A stretch of 64,000 bases of DNA, taken from positions 10,901,331-10,965,330 of the forward strand of contig CM021318.1 of NCBI GenBank assembly GCA_010645155.1. The letters are read 5' to 3'. Of the stretch, positions 48,240-57,999 are shown piece after piece. Within the stretch, counting starts at the first letter, position 1. Every line of letters begins with the position of its first letter. A program made the translations under genes and the position numbers. Under the pieces are notes generated by a model that was given only the letters and a program-made list of their open reading frames with translations, made no database searches and had not been told where the DNA came from. Origin of the DNA: Tigriopus japonicus (taxonomy: Eukaryota > Arthropoda > Copepoda > Harpacticoida > Harpacticidae).

Positions 48240-50288
48240 ATGAAGACGCCGTCAAGAGGAGAGTGCCGTTCATCACCCTCCTCCTCGTCGTCGCTTTCTT
48301 CTTCTTCCACTTACTTGACCTGCCGAAGTGATCTCAGTGATCTGACTATTGGGACAAGAGTTCGTCCTCCCGGCCGTCCCGCCCCTCCTTTGCCAGTGTA
48401 TCCACCACCATCATCACGACGACCCTCGTACTCCTTTCGCTGTGCGAGTACGTCGTCGTCTTCTAATAGTTCTTTGGCGTATTATTCTTGTGGAAGTGGT
48501 GAACAATATTGGCCGACAGCTGACACGGGATCTTCTCGGCCAAACCAGGATGGTGATTCGGATTATCTAGTGTATTTCCATGAATGTGATTCAATGATGG
48601 ACATGGAAATTCAAAAAGTCGAAGAGCCCGACGAGAGGTAAAACGGTCTTAGATCTTTTTTGGTTTTGTGTCTTTTGTATGATATAAGATGTTTCCATTC
48701 ATTTGTTTCTTTATCGTATTGGGCTGTTTTATGATTCGTGGAGTGATATCGCCTCGAGGGTGAATGAATTTCCCTTCTCTAATATCAAGTGGTTTGCTTG
48801 TTTCAGCTCGAATCTCAACGAATCTCGTCGTGGTCCTTCGAACAATCGCGATGACGAAATCAGTGAAACTTCATATGAACCCGAGGAGATTAAGCCTTAC
48901 GCATGTTGTTGGAATCATAAAAAGCCCACCACCCCAGAACAGTAAGATTGAAAAGTTTACTTATGTATTAAGTATACATTTAGGCAGGATGCTTTTGAGT
49001 TTAGAAAACCCAATTTCACGGCTACAATGGTAGGTATTTGGAAATTTGATTCCTGGTAACGGACTAGATTTTTTTAATCATACACTAATTTCAGACGGAA
49101 GGGCAAGAGATACGCGTGCGTGGCCTTGGTGGCCGTGGTTTGCTTCCTGATTTCGGATATCTCGCTCCATGTTTCGAATTCCACCCAAATCGGATCTCGA
49201 TCTCCGCAAGATGTCTGTTTGGTGATTCTTCTCCGAGCTTTTGTACAGATTCTCGTTTCACTTATCCTAGGTTGCACCAAACGTCAATTTCCTTGGGGCA
49301 AATCTGGCTTTCGAGTCCTACTTATTTTTGTGGTAAGTCGATTACGATCGTTGGAGAGTAAAGTCTAGACATTCGCAATTTTTTCTGTTCTTTTCAGGGT
49401 GCTGTGACGACCACTTTGATCATTTCTATTGATATTTCGGGCGACAAAATCCCAAGGCTGAGCTCGAGTCTCGTGTTCATGCTTGTCCCAACCTTCACTT
49501 GGATCTTCTCTATGACTCTAGCTTTGTGAGTTGCAAGAACAACTTAATTTTTTCATCAAGTATGTAATCTAAATGGATGTTTTTTCTTCACAGAGAAAGA
49601 TTCAATGCCTACGTCATCATCAACTTGGTCATGTACATCTTGGCCGCAGTCTTGTTAACTCAGCCTCAAGTTTTGTTTTCTAAGCAACCTGCTCAAGTGG
49701 CACCTATTCTGTCCATGGACGTGGGTTTCTCCTGGCCGATATCGGTGGTCCCTTTGAACGTTTTTAACTCGCAGGATGCTTTTGACGTCATTGGAATTCT
49801 AGCCACTCTAATGGTAGCCGTTATCACGGGTTATCTCATGGTGTTGATCCATATTTCAAAAGGACAGCATTGGTCAGTGGTGGGCGTTTGGATGGGAGTT
49901 GGATCCATTTTTGGATGCGTCTTTTGTAAGAAAAGTGGAAAGCACTAGGTAAACAGAATTGACAAGGAACTTGATGATGTCTGATATTGCAGATTATTGG
50001 AATCACATTGGGTTCACCCATTTTCAATGGCCAAGCGCAAATGCCACTCTTGTTGGAGCCTCAGGAATATCAGCTATTTTTGGAACCCTTGGCGCTCTTT
50101 TATACCTAATGGTACTTCAGAATGTTACCCCAACCTCAGCGTTACTAATCAGATGCTCGGAATGGGCCATGGTGTACATATTTCAACTCATTTATAGTGA
50201 AAAAATATTTAATTTGGGTGACTTGAGTGCCTGTATCCTCATGACTTTAGCCTCCGCCAACATAATATTATCTCTCTGTTGTTTTTAA
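48240..50288 (+). CDS. Ten-TM EamA/DMT-superfamily carrier, SLC35G-like
   Basis: Six exons join in frame to 508 codons plus stop: 48240-48637, 48807-48941, 49095-49332, 49398-49525, 49594-49925, 49993-50288. All introns are short with GT-AG sites. The ATG at 48240 is chosen as the first in frame. Residues 1-175 are cytosolic-looking, very Ser/Pro/Arg-rich and disordered, with an acidic part before the membrane domain. Ten hydrophobic segments follow from RRKGKRYACVALVAVV to LSLCCF. The last part, SALLIRCSEWAMVYIFQLIYSEK then LSACILMTLASANIIL, matches the C-terminal EamA-repeat pattern (RxxE in TM9). This superfamily moves metabolites or nucleotide sugars across membranes; the SLC35G group has no settled substrate. 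The long N-terminal tail is unusual, because such carriers normally have short tails. Confidence 0.78.
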
Positions 50289-50528
50289 AGCCAACAATTC
50301 AAAAGAAAGGACTGATCTTTTTCACTAAGACATTTGATCACAATTCGGCTGTGATGTTGATACCAAATATACATTAAAAAAAACTCATTGGATAGGTCTG
50401 AGTCACCACAGACAAGTAATTTGTCATTTTTTCAATCCCATGCTGCCATTTCTTAAGTCATATTGTGCATTTCTTGTTACCAAAAACAACCAGAAATTCG
50501 TTTCAGAAAAGTCATGTGATGTACAGTA

Positions 50529-50534
50529 AATAAA
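50529..50534 (+). terminator. Poly(A) signal of the carrier gene
   Basis: AATAAA lies about 240 bases after the carrier stop codon. An earlier ATTAAA at about 50372 is an alternative. Confidence 0.45.
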
Positions 50535-50940
50535 ACACAAACATACGGAAAAGTGGCTTTGCTAACTTTGTTTAGAAGATGCATCTTTAGATTTTAATAC
50601 ACATTATGTACGGACAATAAGCTTTCTAATTCTGCCTTGACACTAATTACTACATTTACTTATTTACATTTAAGTTGCTAAAAGCATGACACTCATCAAT
50701 CTCCAAAAGATCCTCGTTTCAAGACAAAAAGATAAAGAAGCCTTTATTCTTGCCTTGGATCAGATGCAGATTCGCCACTTTCGGTCAAATTAGGCTCGAA
50801 ACCTGAAACCTCTGGTGCTAACTGATAATATTTTGTCATTTGTCCTTATCATCTTCTTTGTTTGTCAGGTCAAAAAAATGAGCAAAAACGAGTGAAAAAA
50901 AAATTTGAAGACATGTTAAAGCTTATTTTAAATTTTCAGC

Positions 50941-51435
50941 TTTAATTGGGAGAGGCTCCAGAAGTTAGGATTGTACAGTACTCAGAGAAGGTATGAAAGG
51001 TATCTGATACTGTATGTTTTCAAGAGCATTCATGGGCTCTATCCTAACCCAGGATTTGAGATCAGTTGTATCAATTGTAGAGGTTTTACGTGCGTTCTGA
51101 GAGCACCTCCAAATCCTAAGGAATCAAGGCTAGTTCAAACAATGAAGTTTGAATTTTCTTCATTCGCTCTTCTTATCGGGCTCATTCAGTTCTACTTGTT
51201 GCCTATTTGTCTTCCTCGGGAATATGTAGGAGCTGATCCTCTAACAGCATTTAAGGCAGGATTGGACAAATTTTTGAATACTATTCCTGACCAACCCACT
51301 ATTCAAGGGTTGTACAGATCTGCCAACAGTAACTCATTGGTAGATCAAATTTCATATAAACATTAATTATTGAAACTATAATAATGATTAACTCTCTTTA
51401 CAGGGAATCCCATTCCTTGTAGCGGTATTGAAAGC
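50941..51435 (+). mobile_element. 5'-truncated LINE copy: ORF2 C-terminus plus 3'UTR
   Basis: An open frame from about 50944 to the stop at 51366 encodes NWERLQKLGLYSTQRRYERY, then LILYVFKSIHGLYPNPG, a variable middle, PLTAFKAGLDKFLNTIPDQP and NSNSLVDQISYKH. This is the C-terminal region found after the reverse transcriptase in Jockey/CR1-type LINEs of crustaceans and other arthropods. The 3'UTR contains GGAATCCCATTCCTTGTAGC (51404-51423), shared with the copies at 4.3 and 7.7 kb. The reverse transcriptase and endonuclease are missing, as in a typical incomplete target-primed insertion. The frame is still open for over 420 bases, so this may be the youngest copy here. Similarity fades after about 51435. 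Confidence 0.82.
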
Positions 51436-51439
51436 TTAT

Positions 51440-52260
51440 TGAAACATAACCACTACGATTTTGTACTAGAAACAAATTTCTTTAGGTGGATTTTTGCAAT
51501 TCTACTCGCTTGAAACTTCAAAAGTAACCCCATCAGTGATGGGCCATCAGGTAAGGGTGCAAATTTTAGGCAAACAAACTTTCATATCCAACAACAACTA
51601 AAAGACGGCATGAAATAGAAACTATATTATTAAATAAAGGACGAAAGATTTGGAAGAAATGCTTAGAACAAGCATTGTCTGCTTCTTTTCTATCAAGAAT
51701 CCATTAGGAAAGGGTTTTTAGTAGTTAATTTTTGAGAAAGGAAGGAAGGTTTGGCGAACCAAAGCAATCAAAAACAGTTTTCCTTATTCTTTAGGTCAAA
51801 AGAAAACTTGTTTTTATGCACTCTATTCACAAGCTTTATTGGAACAAAATCCCTCAAAGGTTATTTTCGCAATTACTACTAAACACTAAATTATGGGTGT
51901 AGATTCCAGATAAGCAAAGTGTTTATGCCATTTTTTGACCATTTTTGATACAACAAAAAACTTTTTAGATATGTTTTTTGACCATCATTGAAAAGCCAAA
52001 AAAACATATCGCAGCAATCAATGGAGTATGGATTTTAAATCTCAAACAACACAAGTAGAATTTTTTCGATTAAATTAAATGAGACAATTTCAATTTTAAA
52101 GGCTCATATGCTATGTTGTTTGCCATTTCCGAGTTTGGGGTTTGAAGCCAATATGAACTGTTACCTTCAAATTGCTCGAGAAGCGATAGGGACGAACAAT
52201 CCCTCATATGGGATAAATATGAAATGCGCAAGCAGGGTCAATGAGAAAATGCATATAAAT
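51440..52260. other. AT-rich spacer, nothing recognised
   Basis: No gene, RNA or transposon end could be supported between the LINE fragment and the hAT-type element. Confidence 0.5.
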
Positions 52261-52268
52261 ATTATCAG

Positions 52269-53002
52269 TAGGGACAGAAAGTTTAGACGAATAAAACTGT
52301 CAAAGTAAACGAATAAAAGACGAATAAAAGTTCCTATAAAACGAAAAAAAACGGGGAAAAAATGTTTCTAAGACGTAAATATCGAATCAATTTCCCAAAA
52401 AGGCGAATGAAACTGTTTTATAAGAAAGAAGACAAATTAAGTGCCAGTACAGGCGAAAAAGACTTAAAACTGCGCCCACAAAATAGACGGTACCGGGGAA
52501 AAATCTGTCTGCATGTGAAAACACGGCGACATTTAGAAAATTTAAAAAAGGAACTAATTAATGGGCAAGATATTTTTGGTAGTACATTTGTCAAATAAAA
52601 ACTAAGAGTTCAAAAATGTCTCTTTTTAAGGAGCGTTTTCTGTAGATCTGAAGTCCGATATGAGCATAAGTTAATTTGTAAGTGTGGATTGTATTTTGTT
52701 GGTGCAAAACCGCAACTGACAATCAGATTGTTACTTTGCCATAAGCTTTGGCGTTGAACTTTCTTGGAAGTTATTATTTGCTTGGAAAATTGAAAACAAC
52801 GTTTAATGAGCTTGAAATCCAAGAAAATCCAAGTTTTTGGCCAATTAAACGAGAAAAGACGAATAAAATTGCCCGATTAGATGAAAAAGACGAATAAAAT
52901 CCAAATTAAACGAAAAAAAATTCGCGACGATTAAAGGTAAAAAAGACGAAAAAAAGATGAATAAAGACGAATAACTTTATTCGTCTAAAGTTCCTGTCCC
53001 TA
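52269..53002. mobile_element. hAT-type non-autonomous transposon, 8-bp TSD ATTATCAG
   Basis: The left end is TAGGGACAGAAAGTTTAGAC and the right end, inverted, TAGGGACAGGAACTTTAGAC, both continuing GAATAAA: about 25 of the first 27 bases agree. The exact 8-bp direct repeat ATTATCAG flanks it (52261-52268 and 53003-53010), as expected for hAT. Both subterminal regions contain many copies of a GACGAATAAA motif (for example about 52286, 52313, 52856, 52890, 52975). They are arranged as direct repeats on the left and mixed on the right, possibly transposase-binding sites. The open frame at 52362-52598 encodes a basic peptide with no recognisable transposase domain. The element is 734 bp. Confidence 0.87.
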
Positions 53003-53041
53003 ATTATCAGACTCACTATTTTTTCATGAAACCCCCTAAAC

Positions 53042-53289
53042 CAGGGGTCGGCAACCGGTGGGCGGCGGCCCAAATGTGGGCCCAAGGGTGGTTGTTAGTG
53101 GACCCAAGAGCTATGGAGAAAGTCCAAAATAGTGGGTCCGAGAGCCATCCATAATACTGTACTTAAGGCCCAAAGCTCTTTGATCGCTAATTTGGGGGCT
53201 CCTGAACCTACCAATGCCTGTTTGGTGGGCCCCAGACAACACGAATCAAATTTTGTGGGTCTTGACCCAAAAATGGTTGCCGACCCCTG
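53042..53289. mobile_element. hAT MITE, 8-bp TSD CCCTAAAC
   Basis: The perfect 15-bp terminal inverted repeat CAGGGGTCGGCAACC is at 53042 and, inverted, ends at 53289. The exact 8-bp duplication CCCTAAAC flanks both sides (53034-53041 and 53290-53297). The CAGGGG...GGCAACC end is a classic hAT terminus. At 248 bp with no coding capacity this is a MITE. Inside are TGGGCCC/GGACCCA-like subterminal repeats. It lies 39 bases from the end of the neighbouring hAT-type element, so the two inserted independently, with different TIRs and duplications. Confidence 0.92.
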
Positions 53290-53309
53290 CCCTAAACCAA
53301 ACATGAGGG

Positions 53310-54985
53310 CAATCAACTCCCCATAAAGTGAACACGATTTGCAACAGCAATGTTTTGCTCGTAGAATGGAGAAGTTTTTTATACCGAAGTAACAAATTGG
53401 TTCACCAGCAATGGTCACCTACGGAAAGGTTCACTTAATGGGGTACTCACTTAATAGAGACCAAAAACAAAATTATTTTGAATTTCAAAGCACCGATCTC
53501 CAGCCCCTCTAGTTATGAAACATCAAGATTAAAAAGGGATGCTCACTTTCGACTTTTCCTGAGCTTTTGCTGATTTGCATTGCTAAGATTGCCAAATCTT
53601 GTTTTACAGTCATCTCTGGACATTGGAAAGGGCACAAAGTGCGTAATTGGACACCCTTTCACTTAGATTCACCATCTGAAGGAAATCTGATCGAGGAAGC
53701 GGTTGAACAAAGAAACTATTAGGTAACCAGAAATTCGGAAAGCTGCCAGTATTTGTGCTTTCTGAAGTTACGACTGAGAACATCATGTGAAGATTTTTTA
53801 ACTCTATTTAACTTGAAAACGCCGAATGCAATACCTTAAGAAATGAAAAAACCTTTTAATACTTGAAACGTTCGTGACACTTTTGGTATTTACAGGAATG
53901 CAAAAGCATTGCAAAAATCTCAGCTGTTACAATTTTGGGGTAATTTGAATGACATTTTTCGAAATTCATAGTGTTTGTCCTTGAGGAATTTGAAATGCCA
54001 AGATCACTAATCTGAACTGAGGCGAAGCATTTCCGAGTTTCTTGGCGAACTTTCTTTCAATCAGAGTGCACCTTATTATTCGCTTATGAACGTTTGCAAG
54101 AAGCATGGGTGTTTTGAACAACTTGATAGGAAGTGAAAAATATCTCTTGCACAGTTTCAACAATTCAGAAACTGAAGTTTGATTCTTAAGCAATAATCTG
54201 ACTAGACCAAAAGTGAAAAAAACTCATCTCACAAATGTACTTGCTCCTAAGAGTTGACCCTATTTCTACCAGAATTTACAGCCAAAACCCGTGGAAAAAG
54301 CCAGGCGCGCTTGTCAAGGAAAAATAGAATGCAGCCTGTCCCCAAAAAATCAGTTTGACTTTTCGAGCTAATACAGGGCTACCAAGCTATCAAAGTATCA
54401 ACTTTCTCGTAAAAATAAATCTAACACTTTCTTTTTCATCCGTCTTATTCAGGAAAGCCGACATCGTTCTTGTTTCTAGATTTTTAAGTGTAATTTCACT
54501 TCACTTCACACAATCTTCATCAAATTTAACCTCAAAATTTTGAAAGAGTGAAAGTAGATGAAAAAGGTCACAAATAAAAACAAAAAAGGTACAAGAATAA
54601 AGAAGCAACGTAAATTTATCGCGTTAAAAGGCTGCACGTTAAAAGGGACCCATTTACCTCAACCCTGATGGATTGACTTTTACTCTAAGGATGGCTCAAG
54701 CCAGGATTAATTTTGAAATACACCTTGGGTGCAATCAGTACAATGAAAATTTCATGGGAAAAGATATTTGTTGCGAAAGCCTAACATTTTAGTAAAATGG
54801 CAGAACCTAATGTGCATTTATGAAATTGGGATTACTCCCATGGTTTAAGGATATTTTGAATATACTCAAGCTTTTACATCATGATAAAAGTATTGTTCAG
54901 GAGAAAGTACTGTTTTTTTGAAGGGTTTTGAGCTCAAAATCTTCACATTAAGTTTGGTAGTACACATTTTCCAGGTTTACCTAAA
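53310..54985. other. Spacer, nothing recognised
   Basis: No gene or further transposon ends were found. The short open frame at 53966-54193 (minus) has no recognisable features. Confidence 0.45.
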
Positions 54986-54993
54986 TACAGATA

Positions 54994-55168
54994 CAGTCAA
55001 CTTCGGATATAAGGGACCCGGATATAAGGGATTTTCACTTATAAGGGACTGTTTTGGAAGGTCCGGATGATCGATTTCCATGCAATTTCGGTCGGATATA
55101 AGGGACAGTCGGATATAAGGGGCGAATTTCGGTGGTCCCGCCGGGTCCCTTATATCCGAAGTTGACTG
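54994..55168. mobile_element. pogo/Tigger-type MITE, TA target duplication
   Basis: A perfect 28-bp terminal inverted repeat beginning CAGTCAACTTCGGATATAAG is at 54994 and, inverted, ends at 55168. TA dinucleotides flank both sides (54992-54993 and 55169-55170). Ends of the CAGT..A.CTTCGGATA type with TA duplication are typical of the pogo/Tigger branch of Tc1/mariner. Its 175-bp length and several internal GGATATAAGGGA repeats (about 55020, 55033, 55094, 55110) mark it as a non-coding MITE. Confidence 0.9.
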
Positions 55169-55892
55169 TATAAAACATTCCAGTTCTATATCTAGTCTCT
55201 CATATGGTTGAAGTCAAATGTGAACACATTATTCGGGACATGCTCTGCCGCCATGACGATGGTAGAGTACATCACCGCACCACAAACAGAGGTAGCGGTG
55301 CTCGAATCACCTAAAAAGACACCCAGTGGGGATTTGATGCCTGACTCGCTTGAACCTTGTCTGTCTGCCCTGACTCGGCTTCTGAAAAAATTGACGCGGG
55401 AAGGAACGGTGTGAACATTAGGGATGTATTGGCCACTCATTCGCAACACTAGACTATCGGATTCGAATCCAAATAATCAACACATATCACCTACCGATCC
55501 CATAGAATTTATAGTTGCAATCTACGTCCAATTAATTATATAAAGCTTGTGTCCTTCCTTACAATCGTTGCCTTGGCGATTGAATAAAAACCGGATTATT
55601 GGCTAAACATCATCCTATCACTAGCGATTAATATGAGCTCAAAGAGGCGGATGACGAAACGGAGGCTAGCAAAGCATAGCATCGGATAGAGAAGAAGCAA
55701 AACATGATTCATGGTGCATTGATCATATACTCGGGCGTCTCACTCAAACTAAACTAAAGTTGAACCGAGGATAACAATTTCTCAGTCTTAAAACAGTTCA
55801 CAAGAATCAAGCTTCCGGTGGGAGTTAGCAACGACTGTCAGTCGAAGAGAGCATTTGTGGATGGTCAAATTTTTATTTAGACCCAAACCATC

Positions 55893-57992
55893 ATGGTAAC
55901 GGACAACAGAGTGGTCATGAAATTCGTGTTCTTATTGACATTTGGAGGTTTTGTCGGCCTTGTTAATGCAACCGATGAAGATTTCTTCTGTGAATGCACC
56001 CATGACAAGAAAATGGTGGTTTCATTTCCATCAGAGCCCATAGACAAACAATTCTCTTGTCCGGATAAGGTTTCCACCCCCACAATCAATCAAGCCTGGT
56101 TTGGTTTGGAATCGGTGGCCATTTGCCAAAAGTCTTGCAAGGATGAGCCGTTGCCATATTGGATCAATGTCACCAACGAGTTACAAAAGATTTGTTCCTC
56201 GGAATTGGGATGCAACACCAAACTGGAGGAGTTCCCAAGTCTGACGGAAGTCCAAGATACCGGCAACAAGTTTTGGTACATCTGCTTTGAGTGCCCAAAT
56301 GATCATTCTATGAAAGAGACGACTTCAATTTGTCGAAAACATAAAAGACCGGCTCGAAGTGAGACTCGGGATAGTTTCAGCTTCTATCCTCGTCATAAGG
56401 ACGTCACCGAAGGCCCTATCGAGGATTTCCACGAAATCCAGTCCGCTCGTGAAATGAGGAAGTTCCAAGAACTAAGCCAAGCAGAAAAGACTAAATTTGG
56501 TTTAAAACTCTTAAAAGCGAAATTGGCCGGCTCAATCCCAGGGCAAAAGGTTGAAGGTCGCATTTTCAAGAGACCACAAGAGCTTCTGGAGGAATTCTTA
56601 AGGAAATCCGAACACACACTGGGATTGCTGAGCGGGGCTCTCCAGCCGAATGAGACCATTGACGTAGATTTCGATTCTGTGGGATCCTTCTCCATCCTTC
56701 GTCGTGACAATCAACAATATGGTGTGAATGTATTTCATTCATTTAAAGATGTCAACTTGCCAGATCAACCCAGCCTCAGAACCCAAGATAATTCTCTACT
56801 AGCCGGCGTGATCAAATACAATAACTCAATTGTAAAAGAGATCAGCAACACGGGTAACATAGCAGCTCTGCAAAGCATTGCCATTTTTGACTCGAACGGG
56901 AACGTAGTGAACCAAAATTTGAAACAGGCTATCACTCTTCACTTCAAGCAAGCGAAGCATGCACCCATTGAAGGTCAGACGACGATTGAACCCCATTGTG
57001 TGTTTTGGAACTTTCAAACTTCGAATTGGTCCGATGATGGCTGTCAAACCACACACAACTCCGAGGGAATCACCACATGCACTTGTGATCATTTGACTAA
57101 TTTTGCAGTCATTTTGAATATCATCGACTTGGACGACGCTACCACGGAAGTTCTCAGACTTCTCACTCTTATCGGGTGTGCGCTTTCAGCGGTCGGATTG
57201 ATTGGAACCATGTTCTTCTTCCGAACCCTGAACAGCAATGAATATAACGACCGTGTTCGGATTAACGAACAATTTTGTGGCAACTTGCTCGTTGTGCAGA
57301 TCCTGATATTCTTTGGCATGGATCAAACGGATTATCCCTTGGTTTGCAAGGCTGTTGCTCTGGGGCTTCAATACTTTCTCCTGGTATCCTTCGCTTGGTC
57401 TTTGTTCGCTGGCCACCAAATCTACGTGTTGTTGATAGAAGTCTTCGAATCCGAAGCTAAGCGCATGAAGCAATACTTTGGATTAGGATATGGTATTCCA
57501 TTTGTCTTGATAATGATATCCCTCATCGTGGATCATGCGTCCCTGCAAGACCAAACCTACGGGACGGATCAAGCTTGCTGGATGAGTCCCAACCCTTTGT
57601 TTTACGTCAACTTTCTCGCGCCAATCTTCTTAGTGACCCTTATAAATGTGGTTATGCTCTCACTGGTCATCGTTAAGGTGTTCCGAATTCATCCCAGACC
57701 TCATTTCTACAGCCAGGCCAGGGGATGGCTAAGTTTGGCGCTCTTCTTGGGTGTGACCTGGGTTTTGGGACTCTTGGCCAAAGTTAGTTCAAGCTACTTC
57801 CTAGCTGTGACCTTCGCCGTGCTCAATGCTTTCCAAGGATTTCTTATATTCTGCTTTCATGTGGTTTTGGGTTCCAAGTTACGCGATATCGTCAAGCGAA
57901 AGATCAAGCTACATTCCGACTTCAGCGATGACTCGAGACGAAATCATACCGTACAAAAATCCAACGAGAGTGGAACCCTGTCTCTGTCATGA
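55893..57992 (+). CDS. Adhesion-type GPCR (family B2), intronless
   Basis: A single open exon of 699 codons. A signal peptide is clear from Met9 (MKFVFLLTFGGFVGLVNA). The first ATG (55893) adds eight residues and either start could be used. Residues about 27-155 form a Cys-rich ectodomain (CECTHDKK, CQKSCKD, CSSELGC, CFECP) that I do not recognise. A GAIN-like region follows. The GPS motif runs from C369 and W372 through C384, C396 and C398 to HL-T (H400-L401/T402), the expected autocleavage site. Seven TM segments follow from about residue 420 to 660. TM7 has LNAFQGFLIFCFHVVLG, a hallmark of adhesion receptors. The tail is short and ends GTLSLS. The ligand is unknown. Such receptors usually have multi-exon genes, so an intronless copy suggests a retrogene or lineage-specific expansion. 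Confidence 0.88.
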   Translation: MVTDNRVVMKFVFLLTFGGFVGLVNATDEDFFCECTHDKKMVVSFPSEPIDKQFSCPDKVSTPTINQAWFGLESVAICQKSCKDEPLPYWINVTNELQKICSSELGCNTKLEEFPSLTEVQDTGNKFWYICFECPNDHSMKETTSICRKHKRPARSETRDSFSFYPRHKDVTEGPIEDFHEIQSAREMRKFQELSQAEKTKFGLKLLKAKLAGSIPGQKVEGRIFKRPQELLEEFLRKSEHTLGLLSGALQPNETIDVDFDSVGSFSILRRDNQQYGVNVFHSFKDVNLPDQPSLRTQDNSLLAGVIKYNNSIVKEISNTGNIAALQSIAIFDSNGNVVNQNLKQAITLHFKQAKHAPIEGQTTIEPHCVFWNFQTSNWSDDGCQTTHNSEGITTCTCDHLTNFAVILNIIDLDDATTEVLRLLTLIGCALSAVGLIGTMFFFRTLNSNEYNDRVRINEQFCGNLLVVQILIFFGMDQTDYPLVCKAVALGLQYFLLVSFAWSLFAGHQIYVLLIEVFESEAKRMKQYFGLGYGIPFVLIMISLIVDHASLQDQTYGTDQACWMSPNPLFYVNFLAPIFLVTLINVVMLSLVIVKVFRIHPRPHFYSQARGWLSLALFLGVTWVLGLLAKVSSSYFLAVTFAVLNAFQGFLIFCFHVVLGSKLRDIVKRKIKLHSDFSDDSRRNHTVQKSNESGTLSLS

Positions 57993-57999
57993 AACTACC

